Of a stretch of 43,115 nt of DNA, positions 5,937-14,650 are shown piece after piece. How positions within the stretch are numbered: position 1 is the first letter of the stretch; each line of letters starts with the position of its first letter. The translations under genes were made by a program, and so were the position numbers. Source of the DNA: an uncultured bacterium (GTDB lineage Bacteria > Verrucomicrobiota > Verrucomicrobiia > CAIQCK01); NCBI GenBank assembly GCA_903870275.1, contig CAIQCK010000066.1:1-43115 (forward strand), in the 5' to 3' direction. Under the pieces are notes generated by a model that was not told the DNA's origin, made no database searches, and was given only the letters and a program-made list of their open reading frames with translations.

Positions 5937-7742
5937 ATGAGCACTACGAATGCTTCGAGCAGCAATGAGGCGGTCGCGCCCAACGCGGTCCCCATCAAGG
6001 ATGCGGTGATCCGCATCGCGGGCAATTCCCAGGACGGCATCCAGACCGTTGGTGAATTGCTCGCGCGCCTCAGCGGCCGCACGGCGCAGGAGGTCATGAG
6101 CTACATGACCATCCCGGCGACGATCAGCGGCGGGCCTTCGATTTATCAGGTGCGGATCGGCTCGGACCATGTGTTGTCGGTGGGCGACGTGGTGGACGTG
6201 CTGGTGGCGTTTTACCAGCATTCCTACGAGGGACACATCAGCGCGTTGCGCGACGGCGGCGTGTTGATCTACGACCCGGACCAGGTGAAACCGAACCTGG
6301 AGGACAAGCGGTTCACGTACGTTGGCGTGCCGATGACGACGCTGACCATCGAAGCGATCGGCGGCAAGGGACGCGATAAGGGCAAGAACATGTTCCTGCT
6401 CGGACTCATTGCGCGGATGTTCGACCTGAACCTGCCGAAGCTGGAGACAATGTTGAAGGATTGGGGCGCCAAGCGCGACGCGAGCACGATGGAAGCGACG
6501 ATGAACGCGTTCCACGCCGGCTACGGGTTTGACATCGGCCGGATGGGGCAGAATTTCCGGTTCATCCCGAACGAGCAGCGCAGCGGCAGGCCGTTGATGG
6601 TGATGACCGGCAATCAAGCGATGGCGTACGGGTTGATCGCGGCGGGCGTGCGGTTCGGCGCGGCATATCCGATCACGCCGTGGAGTTCGATCATGGAGAT
6701 CATGCGGGCGGAGTTGCCGAAATACGGCGGCATTTTCCTGCAGGCCGAGGACGAGATCGCGGCGGTGTGCGCGGCCATCGGCGCAAGCTATGGCGGCCGT
6801 GTGGCGGTGACGGGCACGAGCGGGCCTGGGCTGGCGTTGAAGACGGAGGCCATCGGCTGGGCGGTGATGGCGGAGATTCCGCTGGTGGTGATTGACGTGC
6901 AGCGCGGCGGGCCGTCCACCGGCCTGCCGACAAAGATGGAGCAGAGCGACCTGAACATCGCCGTTTTCGGCGGACATGGCGATTGTCCGCGCATCGTTGT
7001 CGCGCCGCGCAACGTCGAGGATGCGTTCTACATTTCCATCGAGGCGGTGAAACTCGCGCGCGACTACAGTTGTCCGGTCATCATCCTGAGCGACCAAGCC
7101 ATCGGTTTCCGCGTGGAGGCGTTTGAGGTGCCGGACTTGAAGGCGCTTGTGCAGGAGATGCCGATTGACTTCACGCCGCGCGGCGCGGACTTCAAGCCCT
7201 ACGAAGACACGCCGGACGGCATCCCGCACCATGCGCCGCCGGGCACGCCGATCGCCAACAACAACTTCCCGATCCTGTCCGGGTTGGAGCACAACGAGGC
7301 GGGCCATCCGGGCGAGGACCCGAAGTTCCACGTGGTGATGACGGCCAAGCGCCGCCGCAAACTACAGAAGCTTGCTGAGAAGCTGCCGACGCCGGAGGTG
7401 TTCGGCCCGGCGGAGGGCGACGTGCTGCTGGTAAGCTGGGGTTCCGCCTACGGTCCCACGCGCGAAGCGGCGGAGAAATCCATTGCCGCGGGCCAGCCCA
7501 TGTCGGCGCTTTGCATCCGCTACCTGAATCCGCTGCCGTCGGGCCTCGGAAAGATTTTCAGCCGGTTCAAACACATCCTCGTCGTCGAGAACAACGACAG
7601 CGGACTCTATGGCTACGGCCAGCTCGCCGCCATTCTGCGCGCCTGCTGTTGCGACGCGCGCATCCGGGGCATCAACAAAACAGATGGGCTGAGTTTCAAA
7701 GTCACCGAAATCCTCGACGCCGTCCGAGCACAGATTTCCTAG
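5937..7742 (+). CDS. korA: 2-oxoacid:acceptor oxidoreductase, alpha subunit with fused gamma domain
   Basis: Catalytic partner in CoA-dependent oxidative decarboxylation of a 2-oxoacid (2-oxoglutarate most likely), passing electrons to ferredoxin. The 601-residue protein has the gamma (CoA/acceptor) domain at about residues 20-210 (IRIAGNSQDGIQTVGELLA, ISGGPSIYQVRIG). The alpha pyrimidine-binding domain covers about 220-420 (AAYPITPWSSIMEIM, QAEDEIAAVCAAIGASYGG, TGTSGPGLALKTE), followed by the transketolase C-like domain to the end. ATG 5937 is chosen; the frame is open to 5823 but that part is not protein-like. The beta gene follows after 48 nt. Substrate choice (Kor versus Por or Vor) cannot be fixed from sequence reading alone. 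Confidence 0.93.
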   Translation: MSTTNASSSNEAVAPNAVPIKDAVIRIAGNSQDGIQTVGELLARLSGRTAQEVMSYMTIPATISGGPSIYQVRIGSDHVLSVGDVVDVLVAFYQHSYEGHISALRDGGVLIYDPDQVKPNLEDKRFTYVGVPMTTLTIEAIGGKGRDKGKNMFLLGLIARMFDLNLPKLETMLKDWGAKRDASTMEATMNAFHAGYGFDIGRMGQNFRFIPNEQRSGRPLMVMTGNQAMAYGLIAAGVRFGAAYPITPWSSIMEIMRAELPKYGGIFLQAEDEIAAVCAAIGASYGGRVAVTGTSGPGLALKTEAIGWAVMAEIPLVVIDVQRGGPSTGLPTKMEQSDLNIAVFGGHGDCPRIVVAPRNVEDAFYISIEAVKLARDYSCPVIILSDQAIGFRVEAFEVPDLKALVQEMPIDFTPRGADFKPYEDTPDGIPHHAPPGTPIANNNFPILSGLEHNEAGHPGEDPKFHVVMTAKRRRKLQKLAEKLPTPEVFGPAEGDVLLVSWGSAYGPTREAAEKSIAAGQPMSALCIRYLNPLPSGLGKIFSRFKHILVVENNDSGLYGYGQLAAILRACCCDARIRGINKTDGLSFKVTEILDAVRAQIS

Positions 7743-7790
7743 AGGGACAACGAGCAACCCTGTTTTCCAATTTCAAATCTTCAAAGTGCC

Positions 7791-8762
7791 ATGAATAACG
7801 CCACCAACAATCCTTCCTCAGGCGCGGCGGCCGTCGCGCCGCCCACGCAGCCCGGCCAGCCGGCACCCTACAAGAAAGTGGAACTTAAGAGCGACCGGCC
7901 AACCTGGTGTCCCGGTTGCGGCGATTTCACGGTGCTGGACCTCTATTTCCGGCTTTGCGAACGGCGGCAAGTGACGCGCGAGAAAATCACCTCCGTCTCC
8001 GGCATCGGCTGTTCCAGCCGCTTCCCTTACTTCGTGCAAGCGCACGGCGTGCACTTCATCCACGGTCGGGCCGTGGCCTTCGCCACCGGGCTGTCGTTGA
8101 GTCGGCCGGACCTGCATGTGTTTGTGTTCAGTGGCGACGGCGACGCCTATTCCATCGGAGGCAACCATCTGGAGCACGCCGCGCGGAAGAACATTCACAT
8201 GACCCTGGTGGTCATGGACAACAACGTTTATGGACTGACCAAGAAACAGACCTCGCCGACATCGCCGATTGGTTTCAAAAGCAAGACCGACCCGATGGGC
8301 GCAATGGACACGCCGACGAACCCGCTGAAGAAGCTCATCTCCGCCGGCGCGACGTTCGTGGCCCGCACCAGCCACACCAACCCGCAGCACGTGTTGCAAA
8401 TGATGGAACGGGCGATGGATCACCGCGGCTTTTCGGTCATCGAGTGTCTCAGCGAATGCGTGGAGTTCTATCCCGGCGCCTTCGACGCCGCCAACCCGCG
8501 CAAAGGCGGACAGTTCACACTCATCGAAGAAAAGAAAAAAGACGGCACGCCGGAGGATGCGAAGCGGCACGATCCCAGCGACGAAGTGGCCGCCTACCGC
8601 CTGGCCTCGCTGCCGTTCCCCGGCGTTTTCGGCGTGTTCTACCAGGTCAATCAGCCCGCAAAAAACGACAAGGAAAAACAACTCATAGACACGGCACGCG
8701 CCGCCACCAGCAACGCGCCGCCGCTGGCCGTCCTGCAAAAGACCTTTGACCGGATGAAGTAA
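7791..8762 (+). CDS. korB: 2-oxoacid:acceptor oxidoreductase, beta subunit
   Basis: TPP-binding beta subunit that pairs with the alpha subunit just upstream. Of 323 residues, the first 35 or so are a proline-rich extension. Cys40 and Cys43 (TWCPGCGDF) and Cys74 (GIGCSSRFPY) are the expected [4Fe-4S] ligands with the family's 31-residue gap; a fourth Cys candidate lies in IECLSECVEFYPG. The TPP/Mg motif is SGDGDAYSIGGNHLEHA with the pair Asn144-Asn145 (VMDNNVYGLTKKQTSPTSP). The C-terminus (from about 240) is an extra segment with a charged linker. After the stop, 8763-8807 can fold into nested hairpins without a T-run. Confidence 0.94.
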   Translation: MNNATNNPSSGAAAVAPPTQPGQPAPYKKVELKSDRPTWCPGCGDFTVLDLYFRLCERRQVTREKITSVSGIGCSSRFPYFVQAHGVHFIHGRAVAFATGLSLSRPDLHVFVFSGDGDAYSIGGNHLEHAARKNIHMTLVVMDNNVYGLTKKQTSPTSPIGFKSKTDPMGAMDTPTNPLKKLISAGATFVARTSHTNPQHVLQMMERAMDHRGFSVIECLSECVEFYPGAFDAANPRKGGQFTLIEEKKKDGTPEDAKRHDPSDEVAAYRLASLPFPGVFGVFYQVNQPAKNDKEKQLIDTARAATSNAPPLAVLQKTFDRMK

Positions 8763-8842
8763 CCGGTTGGCAGCCGCTTGAGGAGCGGCGCGACCTGGAA
8801 GAACCGGCGCTTGGCGGATGCCGCCGAAAGGTCGTTGCGGAC

Positions 8843-8871
8843 TTGACGGGGGGAGGGGAGATTGTTATTCT
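8843..8871 (+). promoter_or_regulatory. Putative promoter of the TIGR04073 cluster
   Basis: TTGACG (8843-8848) and TATTCT (8866-8871) are separated by 17 nt, and initiation would fall some 40 nt before the ATG at 8917. A GGAGG ribosome site precedes that ATG. A weaker TTGACT at 9325-9330 with TACGCT 16 nt on may give the second gene its own start. Confidence 0.5.
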
Positions 8872-8916
8872 CCAATCACTATTTGCAGCGAGGAAAATTG
8901 TTGCTGGAGGCCAAAC

Positions 8917-9294
8917 ATGAAGTCAAAGAAAACAGTGGTTTGGAGCGCGGTGTTGTGTGTGGCGGTTTGTGCCATGACGATGGCGACGCCGGCGCAAGCC
9001 TACGACATGGGCACCAAAGCGTGTCAGGGGCTGGCCGGAGTGACATTGGGGTTCTTGGAGCTGCCCGGTAACATGGTGGACGTCAGCAACAAAGAGGGTG
9101 TTTTGCTGGGTTGTACCGAAGGTTTTCTGAAAGGTTTGGTCATGGTGCCTATCCGCGAGTTGGTCGGCGCCTATCAGGTGCTGACGTTCCCGTTTGACAT
9201 AGAGAAGGGATACAAGCCGGTGCTGGAGCCGGATTATCCTTGGAGCTATTTTTGCGCGGAGGATCAGCCCAAGACAGGCGACACGAAAAAATAG
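8917..9294 (+). CDS. TIGR04073-family exosortase-associated secreted protein (copy 1)
   Basis: A 125-residue exported protein. The signal peptide MKSKKTVVWSAVLCVAVCAMTMATPAQA is followed by the family signature: GLAGVTLGFLELPGNMV, then KGLVMVPIRELVGAYQVLTFPFD, then PVLEPDYPWSYF. The TIGR04073 family is found in genomes carrying exosortase/PEP-CTERM sorting and has no established biochemical role. The ATG at 8917 is fixed by a GGAGG ribosome site and by the signal peptide; an in-frame start at 8818 is rejected. Copy 1 is the most divergent of the trio: it has two Cys in the mature part and lacks the VTVPA tail. Confidence 0.88.
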   Translation: MKSKKTVVWSAVLCVAVCAMTMATPAQAYDMGTKACQGLAGVTLGFLELPGNMVDVSNKEGVLLGCTEGFLKGLVMVPIRELVGAYQVLTFPFDIEKGYKPVLEPDYPWSYFCAEDQPKTGDTKK

Positions 9295-9388
9295 ATGGCG
9301 TCGCAAGCCGGGGAAGTTGAAGGCTTGACTTGTCGGCGCGGTCAGTTACGCTTTTGCGGTTGTTTTACAAGCGGAGGAAATGAAAAGA

Positions 9389-9775
9389 ATGAAACTCAAA
9401 ACTATTGGATTTGCGGTTATTCTGGGACTTGGCGTGATGGCGGCAAGCCTGCCAGGTACGGCCCGTGCGCAAGATGCGGCCAACAAATTTGGACGTGGTT
9501 TTGCCGGATGCGCCTTGGGCTGGCTTGAACTGCCCGGTAATATTTACGAAGAGGGCACCAAGAACGGCTGGGTCATGGGTGCGACCGTCGGATTTGGCAA
9601 GGGTATCGGCATGGTCGTGGTTCGCACGCTGGTTGGCGTGTACGAACTCGTGACGTTCCCGATCCCGGCGCCGGACGAATATAACTCGATCCTGAAGCCG
9701 GATTATCCTTGGGGTTACTTCACCGGCGAAGGCGAGGTTACGGTTCCCGCCACGACGGCAACGCCGGCGCGTTAG
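9389..9775 (+). CDS. TIGR04073-family exosortase-associated secreted protein (copy 2)
   Basis: A 128-residue paralogue of the neighbouring genes. The signal peptide MKLKTIGFAVILGLGVMAASLPGTARA is followed by GRGFAGCALGWLELPGNIY, GATVGFGKGIGMVVVRTLVGVYELVTFPIP and ILKPDYPWGYF, ending in a VTVPATTATPAR tail. GGAGGA at 9373-9378 is too close to the ATG at 9380 but well placed for the ATG at 9389, so 9389 is chosen. It probably shares the transcript that ends at the terminator after copy 3. Confidence 0.88.
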   Translation: MKLKTIGFAVILGLGVMAASLPGTARAQDAANKFGRGFAGCALGWLELPGNIYEEGTKNGWVMGATVGFGKGIGMVVVRTLVGVYELVTFPIPAPDEYNSILKPDYPWGYFTGEGEVTVPATTATPAR

Positions 9776-9820
9776 TCACCGATCCAACAAAGTCCAATCA
9801 AGAAATCTCGACGGAGTGCC

Positions 9821-10234
9821 ATGAAAAACATTTCCCTGACCCTTAAAATGGCGGTGTTGGCCGGAGTCATTGGCTTCGGCGCCGCCAATCTCTTCGCGGC
9901 CGACGAAACCCCAGCGGTGGACAACCAAACCGCCGGTGCGAAGTTCACTCGCAGCGTTGTCGGCCTCGTGTTTGGCTGGCTGGAACTGCCGAATCAGATG
10001 TATCAATCGGCCGTGGTAGACGGCCCTGGCATGGCGGCCACCGTTGGCTTTGCCAAGGGTCTGGGCATGGTTTGCGCCCGTTACATCTGCAGCACCTACG
10101 AGTTCCTGACCTTCCCGTTCCCGATCAACGACTTCAAGCCGGTGATGGATCAAGAATATCCTTGGGGCTATCTCGCCGCCGAGGGCAACATCACGGTGCC
10201 GGCGGCAACGTCCGCCTCGCAACAGAAAAAGTGA
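9821..10234 (+). CDS. TIGR04073-family exosortase-associated secreted protein (copy 3)
   Basis: A 137-residue third paralogue. The signal peptide MKNISLTLKMAVLAGVIGFGAANLFA is followed by the family core: FTRSVVGLVFGWLELPNQMY, then ATVGFAKGLGMVCARYICSTYEFLTFPFP, then PVMDQEYPWGYLAAEG, and a VTVPAATSASQQKK tail like that of copy 2. It lies 45 nt after copy 2 with a GGAGT-type ribosome site and no promoter of its own that I can see. Copies 2 and 3 look like the more recent duplicates. A strong intrinsic terminator follows 26 nt after the stop. Confidence 0.88.
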   Translation: MKNISLTLKMAVLAGVIGFGAANLFAADETPAVDNQTAGAKFTRSVVGLVFGWLELPNQMYQSAVVDGPGMAATVGFAKGLGMVCARYICSTYEFLTFPFPINDFKPVMDQEYPWGYLAAEGNITVPAATSASQQKK

Positions 10235-10260
10235 CCGGCGCGAACGATTGTTAAACCGAA

Positions 10261-10293
10261 AGGCGGCTCGCAGACGAGCCGCCTTTTTGTTTT
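10261..10293 (+). terminator. Intrinsic terminator of the TIGR04073 cluster
   Basis: A perfect 10-bp stem, AGGCGGCTCG (10261-10270) with CGAGCCGCCT (10275-10284), closes a CAGA loop and is followed by TTTTGTTTT. This is the clearest rho-independent terminator in the window and also separates the plus-strand cluster from the convergent trxB. Confidence 0.92.
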
Positions 10294-10362
10294 CTGTGGA
10301 AAGCCCGGTGCGGAAGACATGTGGCGCGTTGGGAGAAGGTGTGCCAGTCCTCCACGGGGGTG

Positions 10363-11292
10363 TTATGATTCAAGGCTCGCCAGATACCGCTCGCAATCAA
10401 TCGCCGCCGCGCAACCCAGCCCCGCCGCGGTGATCGCCTGGCGATAAACGCGGTCCACGCAGTCGCCCGCGCCGAAAACGCCCGTCACGTTGGTTGCCGT
10501 GCCTTGCCGGCAAATCAGGTAGCCGTCCGCGTCCATCTCCAATTGGCCGGCAAACAGGCGCGTGTTGGGCGCGTGGCCGATCGCCACGAAAACACCGGCA
10601 CACTCCAGCGTGCGTGTTTGGCTGCTCTTCACGTCTTTCAGAATCACGCCTGTCACGCGGTCCTGTTTCACGTCGAGCACGTCCGTCACCACCGTGTTCC
10701 ACACGAACTCGATTTTCGGATTCTTGAACGCCCGTTCTTGCATGATCTTGGAGGCCCGCAGGGCGTCGCGACGATGGATCACAAACACGCGCGAGCCGAA
10801 CCGCGTCAGATAGGTTGCCTCCTCGATCGCCGAATCGCCGCCGCCGACGACCACCAACGGGTGGTTGCGGAACATTGGCAGCGCCCCGTCGCACGTCGCG
10901 CAATAGGTCACACCCTTTCGCTCCAGCAGACTCTCGCTCTCCAGACCCAAATGCCGGTGGCTTGCGCCAGTGGCGACGATGAGCGCCCTCGTTTCGATGA
11001 CGCCGTCTCCCGCCGTCACGCGGAACGGTCGTTGCGAAAAATCCACCTTCTCCACCGTGTCGTTGGCGACGCGCGCGCCAAACTTCTCGGCCTGTTTTTG
11101 AGCCCGCATCACGAACTCCGTCCCGTCAATGCCGTCGGGAAAACCGGGGAAATTCTCAACGATGCTCGTGGTGGTCAGCAACCCGCCCGGCGATGCGCCC
11201 GCCAACACCAGCGGTGACAGATTCGCCCGCGCCGCGTAAAGCGCCGCCGTCAGTCCCGCGCAACCCGTGCCGATGATTAAAACGTTTTCCAT
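10363..11292 (-). CDS. trxB: Thioredoxin reductase
   Basis: FAD/NADPH flavoenzyme that reduces thioredoxin. The 309-residue length is typical. The FAD-binding motif is GTGCAGLTAALYAARA (residues 8-23), the redox centre is Cys131-A-T-Cys134, the NADPH site is VVVGGGDSAIEEA (about 147-159), and the second FAD motif is VTGVFGAGDCVD. One deviation is Cys11 where most homologues have Pro (GSGPAG). It is convergent with the TIGR04073 cluster and divergent from comEC across 134 nt. That gap also holds two 16-bp direct repeats (11361-11376 and 11377-11392) and no clear promoter. It may serve the BCP peroxiredoxin via thioredoxin. Confidence 0.95.
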   Translation of the reverse strand: MENVLIIGTGCAGLTAALYAARANLSPLVLAGASPGGLLTTTSIVENFPGFPDGIDGTEFVMRAQKQAEKFGARVANDTVEKVDFSQRPFRVTAGDGVIETRALIVATGASHRHLGLESESLLERKGVTYCATCDGALPMFRNHPLVVVGGGDSAIEEATYLTRFGSRVFVIHRRDALRASKIMQERAFKNPKIEFVWNTVVTDVLDVKQDRVTGVILKDVKSSQTRTLECAGVFVAIGHAPNTRLFAGQLEMDADGYLICRQGTATNVTGVFGAGDCVDRVYRQAITAAGLGCAAAIDCERYLASLES

Positions 11293-11426
11293 GAATTGTT
11301 CTCCGCAAATCCACTCAACCAGTTTTGCCCAACATATTCGCCGCCGCGCGCCATTGCAACGCCGGACTCTGGGCTTGCCGGACTCAGAGCTTGCCTCTGG
11401 CCGCCAAGGTCATTAGTTTTCCTGCC

Positions 11427-13982
11427 ATGAAGCGTCCCTTGGTGGGAGTCGCTGTGGTGTTCTGTGCCGGAATTGCGGCCGGCGAGTGGATTGGGTTGCC
11501 GCTTGCCGTTTCGTGGATTGCGTTTTCGGCCGTTGCTGCCGCGTCGGCGTTTTTGTTGAGCCGCCGAACGGGCCTTGCCGCTGTTTACGTCACGGTTCTG
11601 TTGGGCGGCCAGTTGGCACACCGGCTTGCCAACACTTATCCGCAGCCCTGCCACCTCTTGCGCCTCCTCACCGACCGGCCGCAAAACGTCCTCCTTCGCG
11701 CCACGGTCACGGTGGAACCCGTGCGCATGATTTACCAGCGCACGCGCGGCCCGCAAGAGCGAGACTTTTTCTTCGCTCGAGCCAGCGCGCTTGACCGTGG
11801 CGAAGGGTGGGAGAGGGCGGCCGGGGATGTCGTGGTGTGGCTTGACCAGCCGCCTGCCGATGACCAACTGCGCTATGGGGACCAGATCGAGTTTCGCGCG
11901 TTGGTGCGCCAGCCAGCGCCGGCGCCGAATCCGGGCCTTTTTGATTACCCCACGTATCTGGCGCGGCGCGGCGTGTTTTATGAGGCGCGCATCCACAGCG
12001 CTGCCGCCGTCAGCGTGCTCGGTCACCGGGCGTCCTGGTGGATGGAGGCTGGCATGTGGATGCAACGCCATTTCCTCGCCAGCGCCGCGCGCGGTTTGGA
12101 AACACGCCGCGCTGGCGACGAGCCGGTCATTGTCGGTTTGCTGCGCGCGATGCTGGTGGGTTTTCGGCCGGGCCTTACCAATGAACTCGCCGAGCCGTTC
12201 ATGCGGACCGGCACGATGCATGTTTTCGCCGTCAGCGGCCTGCACGTCGCGGTCATCGCCGGCATTCTGGTCGGGTTACTGCGCTTCTGCCGCATGGGCC
12301 GGCTCGGCTGTGCGCTCATCGCGCTGCCGCTGTTGTTATTCTACACCATTGCGACCGGCGCGCCCGCGTCGGCGGTTCGGGCCTTTTTGATGGCGGCCAT
12401 GGTGATCATCGGCTGGAGTCTGCCGCGTCCCACGAATTTGCTGAACAACCTCGCCGCGTCGGCCATCGTCATTTTGGTGTGCGATCCGATGCAGATGTTC
12501 GATGCGGGGTTTCAGCTTTCCTACGCCGCCGTTCTTGCCATTGCCATGCTGGTTCCCCGCCCCGGATTTCTCGTCCGAACGCTCTATCGGCACGCCGATC
12601 CGAAGCCCGATTCCAAACAGGAACCCGAATCCGCAACGGCTTGGCCGCGGCTTCCGGGTCGCCTGCCGGACTTTTTCGTTTGCGATCCCTATTTGCCGGT
12701 GAAACTGCTCCCGCGCTGGCGGCGCGCCTGGTATGCCGCCGTCCGAACCGTCAACGCTTCCCTCGCCATTTCCGTCGCGTCTTTCATTGGAACGATGCCG
12801 CTGATCGCACACTATTTTCATCTGTTCACGGCCATCAACTTCCTCTCCAACCTCGTCATCGTGCCCTTGAGCACGCTGACCATTGTCACTGGCTTTGCGT
12901 CGTTTCTACTGGACCTGGTTTGCCGGCCGCTCGCGGCGCTGCTCAACAACGCAAACTACTTCTTCATGGAACTGATGCTCGGCGCCAGCCACCTGTTTGA
13001 GCGCGTGCCGCTCGCGTTTGTCTACGTCAAGACGCCGCCGCTCTGGCTCTCAGCGATTTTCTACGTTGGGCTTGGATGGTTCCTCTGGGCCGGCATGAGA
13101 AAGCTGGCCCATCGTTTCGCGTGGCTTGGAGTGGCGGCGCTGTGCGCGCTGGCGGTCGGCCTCGCTGCGCGCAACGGCGGGCAAACCACCGTGTTGACGG
13201 TCCTCAACGTCGGCGACGGCGGCGCGGTGTTCGTGGACACGCCAGTCGGAAAGCATGACGCGCTCATTGATTGCGGCCCGGCCAAATCCGCCGACTTCAT
13301 TCTCAAGCCGTTTCTTCGCGCACAGGGATGCGACGCCATCGAAACGCTGGTTCTGACTCATCCCGACGCCAGCCATGTTGGCGCCGTTGGTGCGGTGCTC
13401 GACGGCTTTCGGCCGTGGCGGATTTTCGACAACGGCCAGAGCCGTTGGGCGCGGCTCGCCTCCGGCCCGCTGCCCGGTTTCCGTGCGTCACGACTCGTGG
13501 CCGGCGCGACGCTGCCGCTGGACGCGAACACCGAGCTTCGCGTGTTGCACCCGAAGGCGGGTCGCCTGCCGCTCGTGGCCGACGACGCGGCGCTGGTGAT
13601 GCAACTGCGCTGCGGCTTGCATCGCGTGCTGCTGGCCTCAGACATCGGAGCGACCGTCGAGCGCACGTTGGCGGCGGCGGGCACGGATTTGCGCAGCGAC
13701 ATCCTGATCAAGGGGCTTCATAGCCGTGAAGACTCCTGCACGGATGATTTTCTCGATGCCGTCGCTCCGCAGTGGGTCATCATCAGCGCGGGCGAAACCG
13801 CGCTGCAACAACCCGCCATGCAGGCGATGTTCGAGCGGGTCGCGGCTCACGGCGCGCGGTTGCTTTGCACCGGCCGCGACGGCGGCGTCACCGTCCGGCT
13901 TTCGCCCGACGACCTGGATGTGAAAAGCTTTTGGCCGGCCCCGGCCACTGTGATAAGCTCTGCACAACGCAGGGCGCCCTGA
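11427..13982 (+). CDS. comEC: ComEC/Rec2-family DNA-uptake channel
   Basis: Inner-membrane protein that carries single-stranded DNA into the cytoplasm during natural transformation. The 851-residue protein has N-terminal membrane segments and a DUF4131-type soluble part (about 1-230), then the polytopic Competence domain (about 245-560, FAVSGLHVAVIAGILVGLL and GAPASAVRAFLMAAMVIIGW are signature stretches), and a C-terminal metallo-beta-lactamase-like domain (from about 590). In that domain the usual T-H-x-D-x-D-H reads THPDASHVGA: the second Asp is Ser, so metal binding may be changed. ATG 11427 gives the membrane N-terminus; upstream sequence to 11325 is not protein-like. The ECF sigma gene starts 22 nt downstream, so co-transcription is possible. 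Confidence 0.9.
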   Translation: MKRPLVGVAVVFCAGIAAGEWIGLPLAVSWIAFSAVAAASAFLLSRRTGLAAVYVTVLLGGQLAHRLANTYPQPCHLLRLLTDRPQNVLLRATVTVEPVRMIYQRTRGPQERDFFFARASALDRGEGWERAAGDVVVWLDQPPADDQLRYGDQIEFRALVRQPAPAPNPGLFDYPTYLARRGVFYEARIHSAAAVSVLGHRASWWMEAGMWMQRHFLASAARGLETRRAGDEPVIVGLLRAMLVGFRPGLTNELAEPFMRTGTMHVFAVSGLHVAVIAGILVGLLRFCRMGRLGCALIALPLLLFYTIATGAPASAVRAFLMAAMVIIGWSLPRPTNLLNNLAASAIVILVCDPMQMFDAGFQLSYAAVLAIAMLVPRPGFLVRTLYRHADPKPDSKQEPESATAWPRLPGRLPDFFVCDPYLPVKLLPRWRRAWYAAVRTVNASLAISVASFIGTMPLIAHYFHLFTAINFLSNLVIVPLSTLTIVTGFASFLLDLVCRPLAALLNNANYFFMELMLGASHLFERVPLAFVYVKTPPLWLSAIFYVGLGWFLWAGMRKLAHRFAWLGVAALCALAVGLAARNGGQTTVLTVLNVGDGGAVFVDTPVGKHDALIDCGPAKSADFILKPFLRAQGCDAIETLVLTHPDASHVGAVGAVLDGFRPWRIFDNGQSRWARLASGPLPGFRASRLVAGATLPLDANTELRVLHPKAGRLPLVADDAALVMQLRCGLHRVLLASDIGATVERTLAAAGTDLRSDILIKGLHSREDSCTDDFLDAVAPQWVIISAGETALQQPAMQAMFERVAAHGARLLCTGRDGGVTVRLSPDDLDVKSFWPAPATVISSAQRRAP

Positions 13983-14004
13983 ACATGCGGCGTCGGCAAC
14001 TTGC

Positions 14005-14592
14005 ATGGCTTTCGATCCCGACACGGAATTGATGTTGAAGGTTCGCCGCGACGACCGCGCCGCGTTCGAGACGCTCGTGGTGAAATACCAGCGGCCGGTC
14101 CTCAACATGATCTATCGCAGCATCAGCGACCCGACGGAGGCGGAGGATCTCTCGCAAAACGTTTTCGTCCAGGTTTGGAAATCCCGCGGCCGCTACAAAC
14201 CCTCCGCGAAGTTCTCGACCTGGCTTTTCACCATCGCCCGCAACATGTGCCTCAACGAAGTGCGCCGTCGCGCGCGGCATCCGGCTGACTCGCTGGACAA
14301 GCCGCTGACTGACGCGACCGATGGCAACGAGTCGGTGTGGCAGGTTCCCGATCCGGGCGCAAAGTCGCCGGTCGAGAACGCATTGTCCGCCGAGTTGCAC
14401 CGGCGGGTGGACGCAGCGCTGGCGGCTTTGCCGGAGGATCAGCGGACCGCGCTGCTGCTCCTGCGCCATCACCACATGCCTTACGAGGAGATCGCCAAAG
14501 TGCTGCGCTGCTCGCTGTCCGCCACGAAGTCCATTATTCATCGAGCACGCGCTACGTTGCGCGACCAGCTTAAACCGTATCTGCAATCATGA
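14005..14592 (+). CDS. ECF-type RNA polymerase sigma factor
   Basis: Alternative sigma factor of the extracytoplasmic-function group, 195 residues. Region 2 lies at about 24-90 (FETLVVKYQRPVLNMIY, DPTEAEDLSQNVFVQVWKS, FSTWLFTIARNMCLNEVRRR). A variable linker follows, then region 4 at about 133-185 (ALAALPEDQRTALLLLRHHHMPYEEIAKVLRC with the helix-turn-helix and SATKSIIHRARATLRDQL). It is followed by a membrane zinc-finger anti-sigma factor and a DUF3106 exported protein, a frequent arrangement in which envelope signals release the sigma factor. The regulon cannot be read from this window. Confidence 0.93.
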   Translation: MAFDPDTELMLKVRRDDRAAFETLVVKYQRPVLNMIYRSISDPTEAEDLSQNVFVQVWKSRGRYKPSAKFSTWLFTIARNMCLNEVRRRARHPADSLDKPLTDATDGNESVWQVPDPGAKSPVENALSAELHRRVDAALAALPEDQRTALLLLRHHHMPYEEIAKVLRCSLSATKSIIHRARATLRDQLKPYLQS

Positions 14593-14650
14593 AAAACTTC
14601 GCGAAACTTTCCGGCGGGACGGGTGTTGAAGGAAATGAGGTTATTCAAAA

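Noticed and set aside
5766..7331. 521-codon open frame on the minus strand
   Set aside because: Antisense shadow of the 2-oxoacid oxidoreductase alpha gene; composition is Arg/His-rich and not protein-like.
8763..8830. tRNA-like cloverleaf after korB (nested hairpins with AACCGGTT ends)
   Set aside because: No anticodon arm, T-loop GTTC motif or CCA-type acceptor could be fitted.
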